Assembly (NCBI GenBank): GCA_902792685.1
Contig: CADBAP010000002.1
Span: 1-60,447 of the forward strand
DNA: 60,447 nt
Direction: 5' to 3'
Source of the DNA: an uncultured Prevotellaceae bacterium
GTDB taxonomy: Bacteria; Bacteroidota; Bacteroidia; Bacteroidales; Bacteroidaceae
Shown: in pieces, positions 17,214 to 26,300 of the stretch
How the letters are laid out: each line of letters begins with the position of its first letter
Position numbering within the stretch: the first letter of the stretch is position 1
Position numbers and translations under genes: made by a program
Notes under the pieces: model-generated
What the model saw: the letters and a program-made list of their open reading frames with translations, nothing else
What the model was told of the DNA's origin: nothing
Databases searched by the model: none

Positions 17214-20200
17214 TTAATCTGATATCTTTATAATGGGTTGTTCGAGGAGTCCCGCAGGCAACAAATCGTCTCCTTTTGTTCTATAGCGTGCGTTGGTCCA
17301 TATCCCTTCGTAGGGCGCCTTGCCTGCATCCAAGCCTCGCAGGGCATTATGCCACGTGTTGACTACCTCGATTTCTATCGTGTTCTTGCCTTTCTGCAAG
17401 GCACCAGTAATCTCTACCTCATAGGGAGCTGTCCACGCAATACCGCAATCCTTGCCGTTGATCCATACATGGGCGATATCCTTCACGTTGGGCAGCGACA
17501 GCCAGACACGCTTCTGCAGCATCTCTTTCTTCTTCAGTTTCCATGTTGTCGTATAACGAGCATGTCCGCTGAAATAGCGTATTCTGTCGTCCTCATGCTT
17601 ACTCCAGTCGAAAAGTGACTGTTTTTTCAACGTGATACCACTTTCCTTAAAAGCGATATCATATTGATTTCCGCCATTTTCTATGCAAGAAAACGTTGTT
17701 TTCTCTTGTGGGAAAAAGTGTTTTCCAGGCTGGAAAACATTTTTTTCTCCCATAAAAACAAACGCAGAACCGCAAGGAGCCAATGTGATCGTGCCCTGAT
17801 AGTCGGATGATTCATCAGTCAGCGGGTTGTAAATAACGGTATCTCCTTTGCTCTGGCGGAAGATTGGTGTGAACGTTTGCTCTTTATCCGTTTGGTTTGA
17901 GAGGAAGTATATATCAAAATCATTACCTGCACGATGAGCAAAAGCAATACCTTCAGGCAGGATAACGTCAGGAATCACATTCTTCAACTGGGCATCCTCA
18001 TAGGGCTTGTCGATAATCAGTATCCCTTGTTGGCGCAATTCCTCGATGCGAGTTCTTGCTTCTGCCGACACGAGTGTCCCCTCTGGAACCACCAACACCT
18101 TATAGTTAAAGGACTGATGAAGAAGGGCATCCTTGTTCATCGAGTCGTACTGATAGCCATGCAAGGGATTGATCCAGTCCTTCAAGTCGAGGATGCCTGC
18201 TGAATGGCGCACACCAACGGGTGATTCCTCCATCGGCTGACCGACATTAGCCAAACGTGCCTGTTCTGATGCTACACGCTCTGCACCAAACAAGCCTGGC
18301 AACATGGGTACAAGGCGGTCTGGTGTCAAGGCACGATTAGGAATCTCTTCACCTGTATATACCGCAATATCGACAACAGGCTTGCCTTTCTGAAGCAGAG
18401 TCTGACAACGGGTGATATAGTCGACAAAAGGTTTCGCTTCCGCAAACCACGTCTGGTCTCGCTGGAAGAAAAGTCCGATACCATCCAGCGTCATACCCGG
18501 TTTCTTATCAAGCCAGGGATTATGGGTGTTCACATGGAAGAAGAGACGATTCATACCCAAAGCAAAGTTGCGATCAAGTAAAGGTTTCACCATAGCAGGT
18601 GTCTCATCCCAAACACCACGAACCTCCGTAAAGCCCTCTGCTTGGATGATATTCTTTCCATAAACGTGTGCTCCACTGATGGCATCGAGCATATCATTTG
18701 GTTTGTCATGAGTAGGAGAATTCAACCAAAACTCTCCCATCGGGACATCTACATTTTTATAGTGTTCCATGCCATCGCTCACCATCGTTGGAGCAACACT
18801 TTCTGATGAGAACTGCACACCCATTTGATGAGCACGATCTCGGACAGTTGCAAAAAAGACATCATTGATGAGGTCGTTGATTGTCTGACGCACATCGCGC
18901 AACACTTTGTCACTTTGGGCTGCTGACTCCATAGGGATGCCTATCATCACTGGCAGCCAAGGAATTAAATCATAACCGCGTCGTTTTTGAAACTCTTCTG
19001 CAAAGTTCTTGCTCCAATTCTGTGAGCCACACTCCCAAGAATCAACATGCAGGTATTGGATGGCATTGTGGTTGGGACGATTCATAAAAAGACCAAACCA
19101 GTTGTCCACCTGTTTCTCTACTGCTTCCCGTGAGAACTTATCACACTCCAAGCCCTTCGCTCCACCAGCAGTAGCGTTGGTATGACCCGTAGAGGTATGT
19201 CCCACTCGCAGGATGCGCCACATTCCTTTGGGCAAGTCTATCTCAACGAGGTCGCCAACCAATTCTCCACGAATCAAATCAGAAGGACGCAGGAAGTCAT
19301 TCGACATCAATTCGTCTTTAGGAGTATCAGGGGCGATGCGCCACACATAACCAGCCTTGCCCTCCCAGTTATCAATAAGCGGCCAACTGCCAAACTTGAT
19401 ATTCTTCAGTCTGAGAACAGGCTTCCACTTGGCAGCATCCAAGTCTTCGGCACCAGGCTCAGTACCCTCTGGCGTCCACTCGAATCGGAAATACTTAGCA
19501 CGAGTAGGAGGAATACTGAACGTCGTATTGAAACCCGTATTCTGCCAACCCTGACGAGGAGGAACAAGTTGCTTGACATCATAGAAGACGATGCCGTCAT
19601 CAGAAGCTCTCACCTTCAGTCGCTGACATTGGATATTCGTACCTGACGGTTCAATCTCGATGTTACGAACGAATGTAGGATAGTCGAATTCATACTGTAT
19701 CCAACAGGGTGTATCCGCACAATAGACACCCTTTGCATTCAAGGTTACTTCTGGGGAATAGGTGATTTTCTCACCTCTCGCCTTACTCTCCTCTCCTCTC
19801 TTCGATCTCCCCTCTCCTCTAACTGGAACGGCATATACGGCAATATCCTCGTAATAGTTCTCGTAGTGTTGAGGCTTGGACATACGGAAATGACGGAAAC
19901 CTTCACTCAAGATGGTATCGCAGAAGACTATCTTCTGCATCGACTCCTCTGGTTTGATCCAAGGACCGCCTGCCAAAGCAAAACCGTCGCAGATGTGAAT
20001 ACCCATTCCCAACCCAAGCGAATCAGCTTGTGTGAGCGCTAAGTCCACCATTCTCCAGAAGTTCTCACTCAACGCATCTGCCGTACCTTGATATTCCGGA
20101 CGTTCAGCAGCCCCGCGGATAGGCATCAGATAACAACCGCCCAGCCCTACATCCTTCATGGCTTGCAGGTCGGCTTTGATACCTTGTTCAGATACAGCAC

Positions 20201-20327
20201 CATACATCCAATACCAGAAGGTCCAGGGCTTCGTGGTATCGTTTCCTCGCGACAAAAGCGCGAGACAAAAGATAAAGGCGAGCGTGGTCAGTCGCTTCAT
20301 TGCATTCTTGTCATTCGTAGTTTTCAT
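17214..20327 (-). CDS. Glycoside hydrolase family 106, alpha-L-rhamnosidase-like
   Basis: 1037 aa. An N-terminal signal sequence follows a short basic stretch (core LTTLAFIFCLALLSRG). GH106 hallmarks: the opening KPWTFWYWMYGAVS, GLGGCYLMPIRG, MGIHICDGFALAGGPWI, YLHVDSWECGSQNWS and FSSESVAPTM; a C-terminal galactose-binding domain ends in ITGALQKGKNTIEIEVVNTW. GH106 enzymes release terminal L-rhamnose from pectins such as rhamnogalacturonans or from other rhamnosylated glycans. The start codon overlaps the stop of the upstream GH2 gene as ATGA, so translation is probably coupled. Confidence 0.87.
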   Translation of the reverse strand: MKTTNDKNAMKRLTTLAFIFCLALLSRGNDTTKPWTFWYWMYGAVSEQGIKADLQAMKDVGLGGCYLMPIRGAAERPEYQGTADALSENFWRMVDLALTQADSLGLGMGIHICDGFALAGGPWIKPEESMQKIVFCDTILSEGFRHFRMSKPQHYENYYEDIAVYAVPVRGEGRSKRGEESKARGEKITYSPEVTLNAKGVYCADTPCWIQYEFDYPTFVRNIEIEPSGTNIQCQRLKVRASDDGIVFYDVKQLVPPRQGWQNTGFNTTFSIPPTRAKYFRFEWTPEGTEPGAEDLDAAKWKPVLRLKNIKFGSWPLIDNWEGKAGYVWRIAPDTPKDELMSNDFLRPSDLIRGELVGDLVEIDLPKGMWRILRVGHTSTGHTNATAGGAKGLECDKFSREAVEKQVDNWFGLFMNRPNHNAIQYLHVDSWECGSQNWSKNFAEEFQKRRGYDLIPWLPVMIGIPMESAAQSDKVLRDVRQTINDLINDVFFATVRDRAHQMGVQFSSESVAPTMVSDGMEHYKNVDVPMGEFWLNSPTHDKPNDMLDAISGAHVYGKNIIQAEGFTEVRGVWDETPAMVKPLLDRNFALGMNRLFFHVNTHNPWLDKKPGMTLDGIGLFFQRDQTWFAEAKPFVDYITRCQTLLQKGKPVVDIAVYTGEEIPNRALTPDRLVPMLPGLFGAERVASEQARLANVGQPMEESPVGVRHSAGILDLKDWINPLHGYQYDSMNKDALLHQSFNYKVLVVPEGTLVSAEARTRIEELRQQGILIIDKPYEDAQLKNVIPDVILPEGIAFAHRAGNDFDIYFLSNQTDKEQTFTPIFRQSKGDTVIYNPLTDESSDYQGTITLAPCGSAFVFMGEKNVFQPGKHFFPQEKTTFSCIENGGNQYDIAFKESGITLKKQSLFDWSKHEDDRIRYFSGHARYTTTWKLKKKEMLQKRVWLSLPNVKDIAHVWINGKDCGIAWTAPYEVEITGALQKGKNTIEIEVVNTWHNALRGLDAGKAPYEGIWTNARYRTKGDDLLPAGLLEQPIIKISD

Positions 20328-23191
20328 TCAAAGCGCAGGATAGCATTCATCCTTCCTTTGCCCTTACTCCAATAAGGCTGGGCTGAAGGACCATTCAGAT
20401 CTGTCGTATTCACCTTGTTTCTTACGGCAGGAATCACACGCAACAAAGCAATTCCTGTTTCCGGTAAGGTGTAAAGTAGTTGGTCGCGACCATCACGGGG
20501 AGTATAGACACCGACCTTTCCACGTGGCAACTCCACACCGAACTTACCTTCTGTGGTCGTCAGCTGCATCCAGGAGACATCAGAGAAATATCCCTTGAAC
20601 TCAGGATAGTCCCAACTTTCACCTGGAACCGGGTCGTTGTAGTCGTTCTGCCAATAACCGAACTGCGGACCCTCCATACGGTTTTTCCATACACGGTAAG
20701 GTCCTTTGCCCACCCATTGCTTACTCTTCACCATCTCTTCCGGGTAGTCGAAACAGATACCCATCAAGTCAACGACACCATTGAAATAATAGTCTACGTT
20801 CATATATACGCCGCCATCCTTCAGGAAACGCCACGTTACCTTCACTATAGAGCCGTGAAGATAGTTGGCTGTGAGCGTACTGTCACTCACGGTAAATCCT
20901 GCGAATGTTCCTTGATCGGCATATTCCGTGTACTGAGTCTTCTTCTGGAAAGCCTCTTTGTCGTCGTGATTATAGAAACCGTCTTCTGAACGGTCGGCTC
21001 GTTTGACAGCCACGAAACGCGGACCGTTGCCAAACGATAGTTTCCTGCCGCTCACCTCAACCTTCATCAGGCGGCCTGTTGTCTTGCAGAAGGTGTACTG
21101 GCGGTTACCATTGATAACCGTCATACTCTTTGTATCTTCCTTGACCTCATAGCGTTGGGTATTCTCGTCGACCTTCATTTTGTTCAGATTGTTTGGGAGG
21201 ATATACGAATGTTCGTTCCAGACAAAGACCTCCTGACCGTTCGGATCTACTGCTTTCAATTGCAATACTTCCGTTTTTTCTCTCTTTAATGGTAACACAC
21301 CCGTTGTTCCTGGTGCGATATCAGGAGCAGAGAGCTTGCCTTCTTTCTGCACTTTCACATTGGATTGACCGTATTCCGGCATTTGAAGGAACTTGTAACT
21401 GAACTGACAATCACGCAGATTCGTGAACGAATAGCAGTTTTTCAAGGCGATACCGTCATACTCCCATCCTTTCAATTGTATCGGACTCCACACCTCACGG
21501 ATGGTATAGAACGACCCTTCCTTTTCCATGTGTGGACCAACGATACCATCAGAGCCGAAGTTTCCCATGCAGTCAACGATATTGTCACGATCGGTACGTA
21601 CCACGCCCTGATCCATCAGGTCCCAAAGGAAACCTCCTGCACATCGCGGATTTGACATCATCAGTGCCCAATAGTCTTTCAAGCCTGCACCATGTCCACC
21701 ATCATACAAGCCATGCAGAAACTCCGTAGGCATGAAGATTTCCTTCTGACGCATAAACTCCGCTGTCTCGCCCCATGAACGGTAGTGTTTCGTTTCAAAC
21801 CCATTGCGATTTGCCCACGGATAAAGGACTACACGATCTTGCGGATCCCACTTACCAAACTCGCCGTCAAGTTCATAGTTGAAACCACCTTCGTTACCAT
21901 TACTCCAGAAAATGACCGAAGGATGATTGACATCACGTGTCACCATCTCCCTCACCAGTTGCTGTCCGATGATGGTTTCATGTGCCCAATGCCAGCCAGG
22001 CAACTCGTTCTCCACATACAAACCCAACGAGTCACATGCATCAAGGAACTCAGGATCAGCGGGATAATGCGACAGACGTACCGCGTTCATGTTCATCGAC
22101 TTGATGAGTTTCACATCCTCGATGTTCTTTTCCTTCGACAACGTACGTCCTGTCTCTGGACGGAACGAATGACGGTTGGCACCTTTCACGATCACTTTCT
22201 GACCATTGATAAACAAACCGTCGTCCTCAGCACCTTGTACATGAGGGTATTTCAGGTCTTCACCCGTAAAGGTATGACGGTATTCGATGGTACGGAAGCC
22301 GAATTTCTGACGCTCTACATGTAGTGTTTTCCCTCCTTTATCCTTCAAGGTAAATACTGCTGTATAGAGGTTTGGTGTCTCGGCTGACCACAGTTTCGGA
22401 CTCGTCACGTTGAAATCAACATGTGCCACATCGCTGGCAACAGCCACTTTGTCGCTGTGGCCAACGGTTTTCCCGTTGGAATCAACAACGTCCACCCCCA
22501 CACTTCCGCCATCAACCACACGACTCAGGAACACATCGGTGCGAAAACGGCCGTGCATATCTGCATCAACTGCCACACGGTCGATGTTCTGTACTGGCTT
22601 CGCTACGATGAAAACAGGGCGCCAGATACCACCGAAGTTCCAATAGTCAGCACGTCTTTCCGCCATATTCACCTTACCATTGGCACTCTCCTTCGACACT
22701 TCTACTTCTAACCGGTTTTTCTTATTGCCGAAGTAGATACGGTCAGACACATCAAATGTGAAACGACAGAAGCCGCCTTGATGCAAGCCACTGCCGGCCT
22801 TACGTCCGTTAATGGTCACTTTTGCATCGGTGAACACAGCTTCAAAGACCAGTTCTATCTGTCGTCCTTCCCACTCTTTCGGAAGTGTGAACTCATATTT
22901 ATAAAAACCTTTCTCATCAGCGATGCCTTCCGGCTTCTCCTTGCCGTAGAAACGCATACCATACTGATAGGTTCCAAATCCCTGCAGTTCCCAACACGAC
23001 GGCACACCAATCTTTGTCCACTGTCCGCTGTTGCGTCCGTCGGTACATTTGAAGTCCCATTGCACCATATCGTCGCATCCATGACCGGAGAGATACTGTC
23101 GATGCGTTTCCACATTACTTTGCGCATACGCCGTCAGCGTCCCTACGAAAGCAACAACCAACATAAAACCTATTTTACGGATGATTCTCAT
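20324..23191 (-). CDS. Glycoside hydrolase family 2, beta-galactosidase-like
   Basis: 955 aa with a signal peptide (core GFMLVVAFVGTLTAYAQ). LacZ-type architecture: sugar-binding domain (GVPSCWELQGFGTYQYG), immunoglobulin-like domain, TIM barrel with acid/base E434 in the motif SNGNEGG and nucleophile E490 in MPTEFLHGLYDGG, then a large C-terminal beta domain (FDYPEEMVKSKQWVGKGPYR). Beta-galactosidase activity is a reasonable guess, perhaps on galactan side chains. It is the first gene of the minus-strand cluster and is translationally coupled to the GH106 gene. Confidence 0.87.
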   Translation of the reverse strand: MRIIRKIGFMLVVAFVGTLTAYAQSNVETHRQYLSGHGCDDMVQWDFKCTDGRNSGQWTKIGVPSCWELQGFGTYQYGMRFYGKEKPEGIADEKGFYKYEFTLPKEWEGRQIELVFEAVFTDAKVTINGRKAGSGLHQGGFCRFTFDVSDRIYFGNKKNRLEVEVSKESANGKVNMAERRADYWNFGGIWRPVFIVAKPVQNIDRVAVDADMHGRFRTDVFLSRVVDGGSVGVDVVDSNGKTVGHSDKVAVASDVAHVDFNVTSPKLWSAETPNLYTAVFTLKDKGGKTLHVERQKFGFRTIEYRHTFTGEDLKYPHVQGAEDDGLFINGQKVIVKGANRHSFRPETGRTLSKEKNIEDVKLIKSMNMNAVRLSHYPADPEFLDACDSLGLYVENELPGWHWAHETIIGQQLVREMVTRDVNHPSVIFWSNGNEGGFNYELDGEFGKWDPQDRVVLYPWANRNGFETKHYRSWGETAEFMRQKEIFMPTEFLHGLYDGGHGAGLKDYWALMMSNPRCAGGFLWDLMDQGVVRTDRDNIVDCMGNFGSDGIVGPHMEKEGSFYTIREVWSPIQLKGWEYDGIALKNCYSFTNLRDCQFSYKFLQMPEYGQSNVKVQKEGKLSAPDIAPGTTGVLPLKREKTEVLQLKAVDPNGQEVFVWNEHSYILPNNLNKMKVDENTQRYEVKEDTKSMTVINGNRQYTFCKTTGRLMKVEVSGRKLSFGNGPRFVAVKRADRSEDGFYNHDDKEAFQKKTQYTEYADQGTFAGFTVSDSTLTANYLHGSIVKVTWRFLKDGGVYMNVDYYFNGVVDLMGICFDYPEEMVKSKQWVGKGPYRVWKNRMEGPQFGYWQNDYNDPVPGESWDYPEFKGYFSDVSWMQLTTTEGKFGVELPRGKVGVYTPRDGRDQLLYTLPETGIALLRVIPAVRNKVNTTDLNGPSAQPYWSKGKGRMNAILRFE

Positions 23192-23241
23192 ATCGTTTTA
23201 TTTTTTATATATCAAAAGACGAACACGCGCGCGCTTTGTCG

Positions 23242-23281
23242 TCACCCATCACCCATCACCCAACACCCATTACCCAACACC
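23242..23281. repeat. 7-nt tandem repeat (TCACCCA family)
   Basis: Five 7-nt units (TCACCCA three times, ACACCCA, TTACCCA) plus a partial unit lie between the divergent GH2 and ptb genes. A related CACCCAT-type repeat is found at 30541-30580. Confidence 0.8.
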
Positions 23282-23302
23282 TTTTTGAAAAAAAAGTGAT
23301 TC

Positions 23303-23336
23303 TTTGTTGGTGATTCAAAAAAAATGCATATATTTG
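23303..23336 (+). promoter_or_regulatory. ptb promoter
   Basis: TATATTTG at 23329-23336 with TTTG at 23303-23306 as the upstream element; the start codon follows 19 nt after the box. Confidence 0.65.
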
Positions 23337-23355
23337 CAGCGAAAATACATTCGCT

Positions 23356-24258
23356 ATGGAAACCATTAAAAATTTTGACGAACTGATTGACTTTCTCCGC
23401 CTACGTGGAGACAGGAAACGCGTAGCCATCGTATGGGCTAGCGATGAATGGACTCAGAAATCCGTCAGTCAGGCTTTGGAAGTGGGCTTTGTTGACGCCA
23501 TTTTCGTAGGCTGTCAACAGGAAGTAGAACAGAACAAAGTGCTGATGCGACATCGTGAACACATCACGTTCATCCCTGCCGACGACTGTCACGAGGCTGC
23601 ACGCCGTGCTGTTCAGCTGATTCACGAAGACAAGGCCGACATTCTGATGAAAGGTATGCTGAATACAGACGACCTGTTGCGTGAGGTACTGAACAAGGAA
23701 ACGGGTATCTTGCCCAAGGGACGGGTACTGACACACATCACTGCAGCCAGTTTCTTCTCCTATCCGAAACTGCTGTTCTTCACCGACTCTGCGGTCATTC
23801 CCTACCCCACACAGGAGCAACGATCCGAACAGGTGAAATACATCACTTACGTGGCACGTGCCTTTGGCATCGAGAAACCCAAGGTGGCTCTCATCCACTG
23901 CTCGGAAAAGGTACAGGAAAAGCACTTCCCATTCACAGCAGGATACCATGAAATTATCGAACAGTCAAAACAAGGTATCTATGGCTCCTGCGTCGTTGAC
24001 GGCCCGATGGACGTAAAATGTGCCTGCTCCAAGGAATCGATGGCTCATAAGGGAATTATCAACGCTGTCGGCGGTGATGCTGATTGCCTGGTATTTCCGG
24101 ACATAGAAGCAGGAAATATGTTTTACAAATCACTCACGCTATTCGCCCACGCTGAGACGGCAGCCGTCTTGCAAGGCACACTCTGTCCGGTCGTACTTCC
24201 TTCGCGTAGCGATTCCAAGCAGTCGAAATTTTATTCCCTAGCGCTTGCCGCACTATAG
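23356..24258 (+). CDS. ptb: Phosphate butyryltransferase-like enzyme
   Basis: 300 aa, the size of Ptb. The phosphate acyltransferase family features are DILMKGMLNTDDLLREVLN, RVLTHITAASFF, a central FTDSAVIPYPT, and the C-terminal ADCLVFPDIEAGNMFYKSL. It exchanges CoA for phosphate on butyryl- or branched-chain acyl-CoA, making the acyl phosphate used by the kinase encoded next. The pairing with buk makes butyryl/isobutyryl substrates likelier than acetyl. It could run toward energy-yielding acid release or toward acid uptake for amino-acid synthesis. Confidence 0.87.
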   Translation: METIKNFDELIDFLRLRGDRKRVAIVWASDEWTQKSVSQALEVGFVDAIFVGCQQEVEQNKVLMRHREHITFIPADDCHEAARRAVQLIHEDKADILMKGMLNTDDLLREVLNKETGILPKGRVLTHITAASFFSYPKLLFFTDSAVIPYPTQEQRSEQVKYITYVARAFGIEKPKVALIHCSEKVQEKHFPFTAGYHEIIEQSKQGIYGSCVVDGPMDVKCACSKESMAHKGIINAVGGDADCLVFPDIEAGNMFYKSLTLFAHAETAAVLQGTLCPVVLPSRSDSKQSKFYSLALAAL

Positions 24259-24268
24259 GAGACCCCAC

Positions 24269-24302
24269 ACATCATACATCTTACATCATACATCATACAT
24301 CT
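24269..24302 (+). repeat. 7-nt tandem repeat abutting the buk start codon
   Basis: Units ACATCAT, ACATCTT, ACATCAT, ACATCAT and partial ACATCT run without a gap into the ATG at 24303. The repeat therefore forms the whole translation-initiation region of buk. Confidence 0.85.
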
Positions 24303-25367
24303 ATGCAAATCCTTGTTATCAATCCTGGTTCTACATCAACCAAAATTGCGGTATATAACGACGCAAAGCCTATGCTGTTGCGCTCAATCAAACACTCGGT
24401 GGAAGAGCTGAGTCAGTTCGATGATGTCACCGAACAGCATGAATACCGTAAGAAACTGATTATCGACGACCTCACACGCATGGGATGCGAGTTCCATTTC
24501 AGCGCGGTAGTGGGTCGTGGCGGACTTGCCAAACCGGTAGAAGGCGGTGTCTATGAAATCAACGAAAAGATGATTGCCGACACCAAAGCCGACCATAACC
24601 ACAAGCATGCCTGTGACCTGGGGTGCATCATCAGCTATGAAATCGCCAAAGACATCCCTGGCTGTCGTTCGTTCATTGCCGATCCTGGCGTTGTTGACGA
24701 GTTGAACGACTATGCCCGTATCAGCGGTTCTCCGCTGATGAAGCGTATCTGTATCTGGCACGCCTTGAACCAACGAGCGATTGCACGCCGCTATGCCAAC
24801 GAGATTGGTAAGGAATACGAAGACCTGAACCTGATTATCTGTCATTTGGGAGGCGGCATCTCCATTGCTGCACATGAAAAAGGTCGTGCGGTGGATGCCA
24901 ACAACGCCCTTGACGGCGAAGGACCATTCTCACCGGAGCGAGCAGGAAGTTTACCTGCTGCCGACCTGATACGTCTCTGTTTCTCAGGGAAATACACAGA
25001 GCAGCAATTGTTGAAACGCGTAGCTGGAGAAGCAGGCCTCATTGCCCACTTAGGTACCAACGACATGCAGGAGATTGAACGGCGCATCGCCGCTGGCGAC
25101 AAGCAGGCAGAACTGGTTGTCGATGCGATGATCTACCACACAGCCAAGAATATTGTGGCAGAAAGTGCTGTTCTCTGCGGAAAAGTGGATGCTATCCTGT
25201 TGACAGGCGGTATGGCCCGTTCGCAATATGTCATCAGCCGACTCAGGAAACGCATCGACTTCCTCGCCCCCACCCATTGTTATCCGGGTGAAGACGAAAT
25301 GGAAGCATTAGCCCTGAACGCTTTAGCCGTATTGACAGGCAAACGGGAAGCAAAGACCTACGAATAG
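24303..25367 (+). CDS. buk: Butyrate kinase
   Basis: 354 aa. Acetokinase-fold protein beginning with the phosphate-binding ILVINPGSTSTKIAVY; the motifs ICHLGGGISIAAHEKGR and ILLTGGMARSQYV are further family signatures. It converts acyl phosphate plus ADP to the free acid plus ATP. It follows ptb after a 44-nt gap filled mostly by the 7-nt repeat, and the two probably form one transcript. Confidence in the exact acid is lower than confidence in the family. Confidence 0.9.
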   Translation: MQILVINPGSTSTKIAVYNDAKPMLLRSIKHSVEELSQFDDVTEQHEYRKKLIIDDLTRMGCEFHFSAVVGRGGLAKPVEGGVYEINEKMIADTKADHNHKHACDLGCIISYEIAKDIPGCRSFIADPGVVDELNDYARISGSPLMKRICIWHALNQRAIARRYANEIGKEYEDLNLIICHLGGGISIAAHEKGRAVDANNALDGEGPFSPERAGSLPAADLIRLCFSGKYTEQQLLKRVAGEAGLIAHLGTNDMQEIERRIAAGDKQAELVVDAMIYHTAKNIVAESAVLCGKVDAILLTGGMARSQYVISRLRKRIDFLAPTHCYPGEDEMEALALNALAVLTGKREAKTYE

Positions 25368-25379
25368 TTCTCGTTCCTT

Positions 25380-25490
25380 TTAGCTATACCAAACAGACGG
25401 TTCCCCGCTGCGATAGCGTTCCTCTTCGTTGTACTGGTTGTCCAGTTCAAATTCCTCTTCGTTGTAAGATTTTCTGATACGTTTTAACAT
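25380..25490 (-). CDS. Small 36-residue acidic/aromatic protein of unknown function
   Basis: 36 aa, beginning MLKRIRKSYNEEEFELD and ending EPSVWYS. The ATG (25488-25490) is preceded by GGAGGAAACAACT, an unusually strong Shine-Dalgarno for this genome. A minus-strand -7 box TATATTTG lies at 25573-25580. The protein has a basic N-terminus and two NEEE clusters. It contains no membrane segment and no cysteine. It lies between the 3' end of buk and mgtC. I do not recognise it; the start signal and promoter, not similarity, support it. Confidence 0.65.
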   Translation of the reverse strand: MLKRIRKSYNEEEFELDNQYNEEERYRSGEPSVWYS

Positions 25491-25572
25491 AGTTGTTTCC
25501 TCCATTCCTGCGTGTCTCCCATGGCAGTTGTTTGTTAGTTAGTTCATCAGACAATGAGACGATTGTCCACTG

Positions 25573-25619
25573 CAAATATATAAAATCGTCGCGTTTCCCA
25601 CAAGTTTCGCGGCGATTTT
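25573..25619. terminator. Hairpin between mgtC and the small gene, with nested promoter
   Basis: AAAATCGTCGCG (25582-25593) pairs with CGCGGCGATTTT (25608-25619), giving a 12-bp stem with A/T tails on both sides. It could end transcription of mgtC and also act in the other direction. The minus-strand box TATATTTG (25573-25580) for the small gene directly follows. Confidence 0.6.
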
Positions 25620-25662
25620 TATATTATTTTATCCGAAATATAATAATTTTTAAGATTTCAAG

Positions 25663-26118
25663 CTATTCTTCCTCCCCTTTACGCTTGGAATCAAAACGAC
25701 GAAGGAAGAAGTTGAAAGCCTCCAAACCCAACAGCACCATAAAGGTAGATGAGAGGGCGAGGACATACATGCCTGCACCGCAAGTCAAACCAATCGCTGC
25801 CGTCACCCATACGCCAGCTGCGGTAGTCAATCCGCGGATGGCATTCTTCTGGAAAATAATCATACCTGCACCGATGAAACCGATACCGGAAACAACCTGT
25901 GCAGCGATACGCGAAACATCCAGACGGTGATTCTCAGTCACCAGCGCACCCTCGAATCCGTAAGCAGAGACAACCATAAACAATGCCGATCCCAATGCAA
26001 CCAGAAAATGGGTGCGGAAACCTGCCGACTTGTCACGATATTCACGTTCCAAACCGATGACGCCACCCAAGAGGGCAGCTACGAAAATGCGAAGGATAAA
26101 ATCAAATGTCGGGTCCAT
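25663..26118 (-). CDS. MgtC/SapB family membrane protein
   Basis: 151 aa from the ATG at 26118, chosen because MDPTFDFILRIFVAALLGG matches the family N-terminus and a minus-strand promoter box (TATTTTTG, 26136-26143) lies just upstream. A longer frame would start upstream of that box. MgtC signature GGVIGLEREYRDKSAGFRTH is present, followed by hydrophobic helices (SGIGFIGAGMIIF, VTAAIGLTCGAGMYVLAL). These proteins modulate envelope physiology such as magnesium-limited growth and membrane potential; the exact role varies. No obvious link to its neighbours. Confidence 0.88.
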   Translation of the reverse strand: MDPTFDFILRIFVAALLGGVIGLEREYRDKSAGFRTHFLVALGSALFMVVSAYGFEGALVTENHRLDVSRIAAQVVSGIGFIGAGMIIFQKNAIRGLTTAAGVWVTAAIGLTCGAGMYVLALSSTFMVLLGLEAFNFFLRRFDSKRKGEEE

Positions 26119-26217
26119 ATCATCAATATTTGCCACAAAAATACGAATAATTTGGAAGAAACAAAAGATTTTGCAGAGAAAAACGCACAATTGTTTGTTC
26201 ATTTGTTTTTTTTTCCG

Positions 26218-26295
26218 TACCTTTGTCAAATACTTATTCGCATTACGCATTACGCATTACGCATTACGCATTACGCATTACGCATTACGCATTAT
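26218..26295 (+). promoter_or_regulatory. Promoter plus 7-nt GCATTAC repeat before the first FHA gene
   Basis: TACCTTTG at 26218-26225 with TTTG at 26194-26197, exactly 20 nt upstream, is a good promoter. The transcribed leader then consists of seven GCATTAC units and one GCATTAT (26240-26295), ending 5 nt before the ATG at 26301. A change in repeat number would change the leader length and the start-codon context. Confidence 0.75.
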
Positions 26296-26300
26296 AGAAT

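Noticed and set aside
26119-26250. N-terminal extension of the MgtC-like protein
   Set aside because: The extra residues fall upstream of a good minus-strand promoter box and do not match the family start.
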